Source of the DNA: Bacteroidota bacterium
GTDB lineage: Bacteria > Bacteroidota > Bacteroidia > Bacteroidales > VadinHA17
Length of the DNA stretch: 7,840 nucleotides
Reading direction: 5' to 3'
NCBI GenBank assembly: GCA_016868515.1
Contig: VGGM01000054.1
Location: forward strand, 1 to 7,840
Below the pieces are notes generated by a model. It made no database searches, was not told the DNA's origin, and worked only from the letters and a program-made list of their open reading frames with translations. The position numbers and the translations under genes are program-made. How positions within the stretch are numbered: position 1 is the stretch's first letter; the number at the start of each line of letters is the position of its first letter. Positions 5,506 through 7,840 of the stretch are shown here, piece after piece.

Positions 5506-6720
5506 ATGCAGGATTACCCAACGGCAGCAGAGAGGGCGGTTATTATAGGCATCAGCTTTCAGGGACAGGATGAGACTCTGACAGGTGAGTATCTTGATGA
5601 ACTTGAATTCCTTGCCTTTACCGCCGGTGCGGTGGTTGTAAGGAGGTTTACCCAGAACCTCGATTCCCCCAACTCCCGCACTTTCGTCGGAACAGGAAAG
5701 GCCGGGGAGATAGCTTCATACATACGCGATAACCAGGTTGACATAGCAGTTTTCGATGACGAGCTGACCCCCAGCCAGCTTCGCAATATCGAGAAAGTGT
5801 TTGGCTGCAGGGTACTCGACCGCACTAACCTTATACTCGACATCTTTGCCGGCAGAGCACGCACTGCCCATGCAAAGACTCAGGTTGAGCTTGCCCAGTA
5901 CCAGTACCTTTTGCCACGGCTCACACGTATGTGGACACACCTTGAGAGGCAGCGGGGAGGTATCGGTCTGAGAGGTCCGGGCGAAACCGAAATAGAGACC
6001 GACCGCAGGATAATCCGCGACAAAATAGCCCGCCTTAAGGAGCAACTGATGAAAATAGACCGTCAGATGGCTACCCAGCGCAAGAACAGGGCAAAACTGA
6101 TAAGGGTCTCGCTGGTAGGCTACACCAATGTAGGCAAATCGACAATAATGAACCTTCTCAGCAAGAGCGACATCTTCGCAGAAAACAAGCTCTTTGCCAC
6201 ACTCGACACAACCGTGCGGAAAGTGGTTGTCGGGAACCTGGCATTCCTCCTTTCCGATACTGTCGGTTTTATAAGGAAACTGCCCCACAGCCTTGTTGAG
6301 TCATTCAAATCAACTCTCGATGAAGTTCGCGAGGCCGATATACTGCTGCATGTTGTCGACATATCTCACCCCGGCTTCGGGGAGCAGATAGCAGTGGTTA
6401 ATGAAACGCTGAGCGAACTGAAATCGCTCGGGAAGAACACCATAATGGTTTTCAATAAGATAGATGCCTACGACTTTGTTGAAAAAGACGCCGACGACCT
6501 GCTGCCGGCGACTAAGCGAAACTATTCCCTCGATGAACTGAAGAAGACATGGATGGGCGCCAACCCCGACAACAGGTCGGTTTTCATTTCTGCCCGCCGG
6601 AAAACCAACATCGCCGCACTCCGTAACCTCCTCTATGAAGAGGTCAGGAAGTTGCACGTTAAGAGGTATCCCTACAACGATTTCCTGTTTGTGGTTCCAC
6701 CGGAACCGGAAACTGAATAA
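5506..6720 (+). CDS. hflX: GTPase HflX
   Basis: This 404-residue TRAFAC-class GTPase binds the large ribosomal subunit and, in characterised bacteria, splits stalled or hibernating 70S ribosomes under stress. The N-terminal HflX domain (about 8-195) includes VGTGKAGEI at 61-69, the Gly-rich linker GIGLRGPGETEIETDRR at 152-168 and a helical stretch at 170-195. The G domain (about 198-385) shows G1 GYTNVGKS at 205-212, G2 around TT235-236, G3 DTVG at 251-254, G4 NKID at 317-320 and G5 SAR at 362-364. All nucleotide-binding motifs are intact and the length is normal. I start it at 5506 because MQDYPTAAERAVIIG fits the family and the 26 in-frame codons upstream overlap the repeat island and the promoter. 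It is monocistronic, and its stop lies 5 bp from the end of the convergent asd gene. Confidence 0.96.
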   Translation: MQDYPTAAERAVIIGISFQGQDETLTGEYLDELEFLAFTAGAVVVRRFTQNLDSPNSRTFVGTGKAGEIASYIRDNQVDIAVFDDELTPSQLRNIEKVFGCRVLDRTNLILDIFAGRARTAHAKTQVELAQYQYLLPRLTRMWTHLERQRGGIGLRGPGETEIETDRRIIRDKIARLKEQLMKIDRQMATQRKNRAKLIRVSLVGYTNVGKSTIMNLLSKSDIFAENKLFATLDTTVRKVVVGNLAFLLSDTVGFIRKLPHSLVESFKSTLDEVREADILLHVVDISHPGFGEQIAVVNETLSELKSLGKNTIMVFNKIDAYDFVEKDADDLLPATKRNYSLDELKKTWMGANPDNRSVFISARRKTNIAALRNLLYEEVRKLHVKRYPYNDFLFVVPPEPETE

Positions 6721-6725
6721 ACCAT

Positions 6726-7715
6726 TTAAACCAGCCCGGCCCTCAGCATGTACTCTGCAATCTGTATTGCATTGGTGGCCGCACCTTTTCTTATATTGTC
6801 GGCTACTATCCACATATTCAGGCACTTCTCGCGCGTGAAGTCGCGCCTTATCCTCCCCACAAACACCTCGTCGCGGTTGTGGGCAGTAAGTGGCATGGGG
6901 TAGAGGTTCAGCCTCGGGTCGTCCTGCAAAACAACCCCCGGAAAAGTACCGAGCAGCCGTCGTACCTCGCCAAGTTCAAACTCTTTCTCAAATTCGACAT
7001 TGACCGACTCCGAATGGCCTCCCATTACAGGTACCCTTACCGCCGTGGCAGTTACCTGTACCGTGGCGTCACCCAGAATCTTTTTTGTTTCGTTCGACAG
7101 TTTCATCTCCTCCTTTGTGTATCCATTGTCGAGGAAAACATCGCAGTGCGGCAGACAGTTCCTGTGTATCGGATGAGGATATGCCATCTCTCCCTCCACA
7201 CCCTTGGCCTCGTTTTCAAGCTGTGTTACCGCCCTTACTCCGGTGCCGGTCACCGACTGGTAAGTCGATACCACCACTCTCTTTATAGTGAAGGCTTTGT
7301 GCAGAGGAGCCAGTGCCATCAGCATCTGTATGGTGCTGCAGTTCGGGTTGGCAATTATTTTGTCACTCTTAGTAATAACACTGCTGTTTATTTCAGGAAC
7401 CACAAGCGGCACGCCCTCCTCCATTCTCCACGCTGAAGAGTTATCAATCACCACAGTGCCAACGGCAGCAAACGCCGGGGCCCACTCCTTCGACACCGAA
7501 GCCCCGGCCGAGAATATTGCAAACACCGGTCTCGCCTCAACAGCTTCCATTATGCTTACCACCCTGGAAGCCCTCCCGTTGAAAACCACTTCCCTGCCCA
7601 CCGACCGCGCCGAAGCCGCCACTATCAGTTCGGCTACCGGAAAACATCTCTCCTCCAATACTTTAAGCATCGACTTACCTACCATTCCCGTTGCTCCGAC
7701 TATTGCTATCTTCAT
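6726..7715 (-). CDS. asd: Aspartate-semialdehyde dehydrogenase
   Basis: This 329-residue cytosolic enzyme reduces aspartyl phosphate to aspartate semialdehyde with NADPH, the branch point to lysine/diaminopimelate, threonine and methionine. The N-terminal Rossmann motif GATGMVG is at 7-13. The catalytic Cys126 sits in NPNCSTIQ, Gln153 in TYQSVTGTG, Arg227 in AVRVPV and the general base His234 in GGHSESVNVE. The dimer/substrate domain covers about 127-310, and the C-terminal helix NAIQIAEYML closes the Rossmann fold. Length and motifs fit the shorter bacterial subclass found in Gram-positives and Bacteroidota. The ATG at 7713-7715 places the cofactor loop at the normal distance. The leader ends in an A-rich run with no Shine-Dalgarno motif. 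No other Asp-pathway gene is adjacent. It converges on hflX with no hairpin-plus-U terminator in between. Confidence 0.97.
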   Translation of the reverse strand: MKIAIVGATGMVGKSMLKVLEERCFPVAELIVAASARSVGREVVFNGRASRVVSIMEAVEARPVFAIFSAGASVSKEWAPAFAAVGTVVIDNSSAWRMEEGVPLVVPEINSSVITKSDKIIANPNCSTIQMLMALAPLHKAFTIKRVVVSTYQSVTGTGVRAVTQLENEAKGVEGEMAYPHPIHRNCLPHCDVFLDNGYTKEEMKLSNETKKILGDATVQVTATAVRVPVMGGHSESVNVEFEKEFELGEVRRLLGTFPGVVLQDDPRLNLYPMPLTAHNRDEVFVGRIRRDFTREKCLNMWIVADNIRKGAATNAIQIAEYMLRAGLV

Positions 7716-7771
7716 TTTTTTTTTGTGGTTTTGATTTTTGTTTCCGAAATTTAATATCTGAAAAGGGCGGT

Positions 7772-7779
7772 CAAAAATA
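7772..7779 (-). promoter_or_regulatory. -7 box of the asd promoter
   Basis: On the minus strand this reads TATTTTTG, an exact TAnnTTTG. The predicted start near 7765 gives an A-rich leader of about 50 nt. No TTG occurs 19-21 nt upstream. I saw no conserved leader fold such as a lysine riboswitch, and the leader is too short for one. Confidence 0.5.
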
Positions 7780-7785
7780 CGTTTT
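7778..7785 (+). promoter_or_regulatory. Weak -7 candidate for the divergent right-edge gene
   Basis: TACGTTTT matches TAnnTTTG at all fixed positions but the last. It overlaps the asd -7 box by two bases in the opposite direction, so the two promoters could compete. A poor -33 match (TCTG, 7757-7760) lies 17 nt upstream. Confidence 0.25.
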
Positions 7786-7807
7786 TTTCAACTAATTGTC
7801 GCGCTGT

Positions 7808-7840
7808 ATGAACAAACTGTCACTGCTGCTGGCATTATTG
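7808..7840 (+). CDS. Start of an exported protein, cut by the right edge
   Basis: Eleven codons are visible, reading MNKLSLLLALL. A Lys followed by a Leu-rich run is the opening of a signal peptide, so the product is probably secreted or a lipoprotein. The gene diverges from asd across a 92-bp gap. No Shine-Dalgarno motif precedes it, as elsewhere in the window. Nothing can be said about its function, and a chance short frame is possible. Confidence 0.5.
   Translation, partial: MNKLSLLLALL

Noticed and set aside
6693..6707. GGTTCC-ACC-GGAACC hairpin as a bidirectional terminator for hflX and asd
   Set aside because: It lies inside the hflX coding end and neither side has a U tract.
5559..6825. 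Minus-strand frames opposite hflX (up to 190 codons at 5716-6288)
   Set aside because: The hflX frame contains all five G motifs; the opposite frames show no motif and have no promoter.
6879..7734. Plus-strand frames opposite asd (185 codons at 6879-7436, 148 codons at 7288-7734)
   Set aside because: asd has intact catalytic and cofactor motifs in the other strand; these frames are its shadows despite some hydrophobic runs.
7716..7765. Lysine or other amino-acid riboswitch before asd
   Set aside because: The predicted leader is only about 50 nt, A-rich and lacks the stems of any riboswitch I know.

Overview
The window looks like an ordinary chromosomal stretch from a member of the Bacteroidota, most likely the Bacteroidales/Marinilabiliales side. 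The reasons are that almost every gene has a Bacteroidota-type -7 box (TAnnTTTG) at a sensible distance, no gene start has a Shine-Dalgarno motif, and the TonB and the long S9 peptidase are of subtypes I know from this phylum. This placement rests on sequence style, not on a database match. No plasmid, phage, CRISPR or insertion-sequence hallmark is visible.

Left part (1-3075): a secreted S9-family serine peptidase on the minus strand fills 1-2696 and runs off the left edge with its catalytic triad intact. A tRNA-Ala(GGC), also on the minus strand, lies upstream of it with its own promoter and a possible weak terminator.

Middle part (3076-5505): a short TonB energy transducer follows, with a well-formed promoter, a second possible promoter and a strong intrinsic terminator. 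Just upstream of its promoter is a 9-bp inverted repeat with widely spaced arms. Next is an uncharacterised 390-residue lipoprotein with its own -7 box, then a 312-bp gene-free island packed with short GC-rich direct and inverted repeats.

Right part (5506-7840): the ribosome-associated GTPase HflX (plus strand) converges on aspartate-semialdehyde dehydrogenase (minus strand) with only 5 bp between stop codons. At the right edge the first 11 codons of a gene divergent from asd are visible and begin like a signal peptide.

The genes do not form an operon. Each appears to be transcribed alone, and they mix housekeeping jobs (Ala decoding, ribosome rescue, Asp-family amino acid and cell-wall precursor synthesis) with envelope jobs (TonB energisation, a lipoprotein, periplasmic peptide hydrolysis). 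I did not find a convincing new multi-gene system. The items most worth a second look are the uncharacterised lipoprotein, the repeat island before hflX, and the inverted repeat abutting the tonB promoter.
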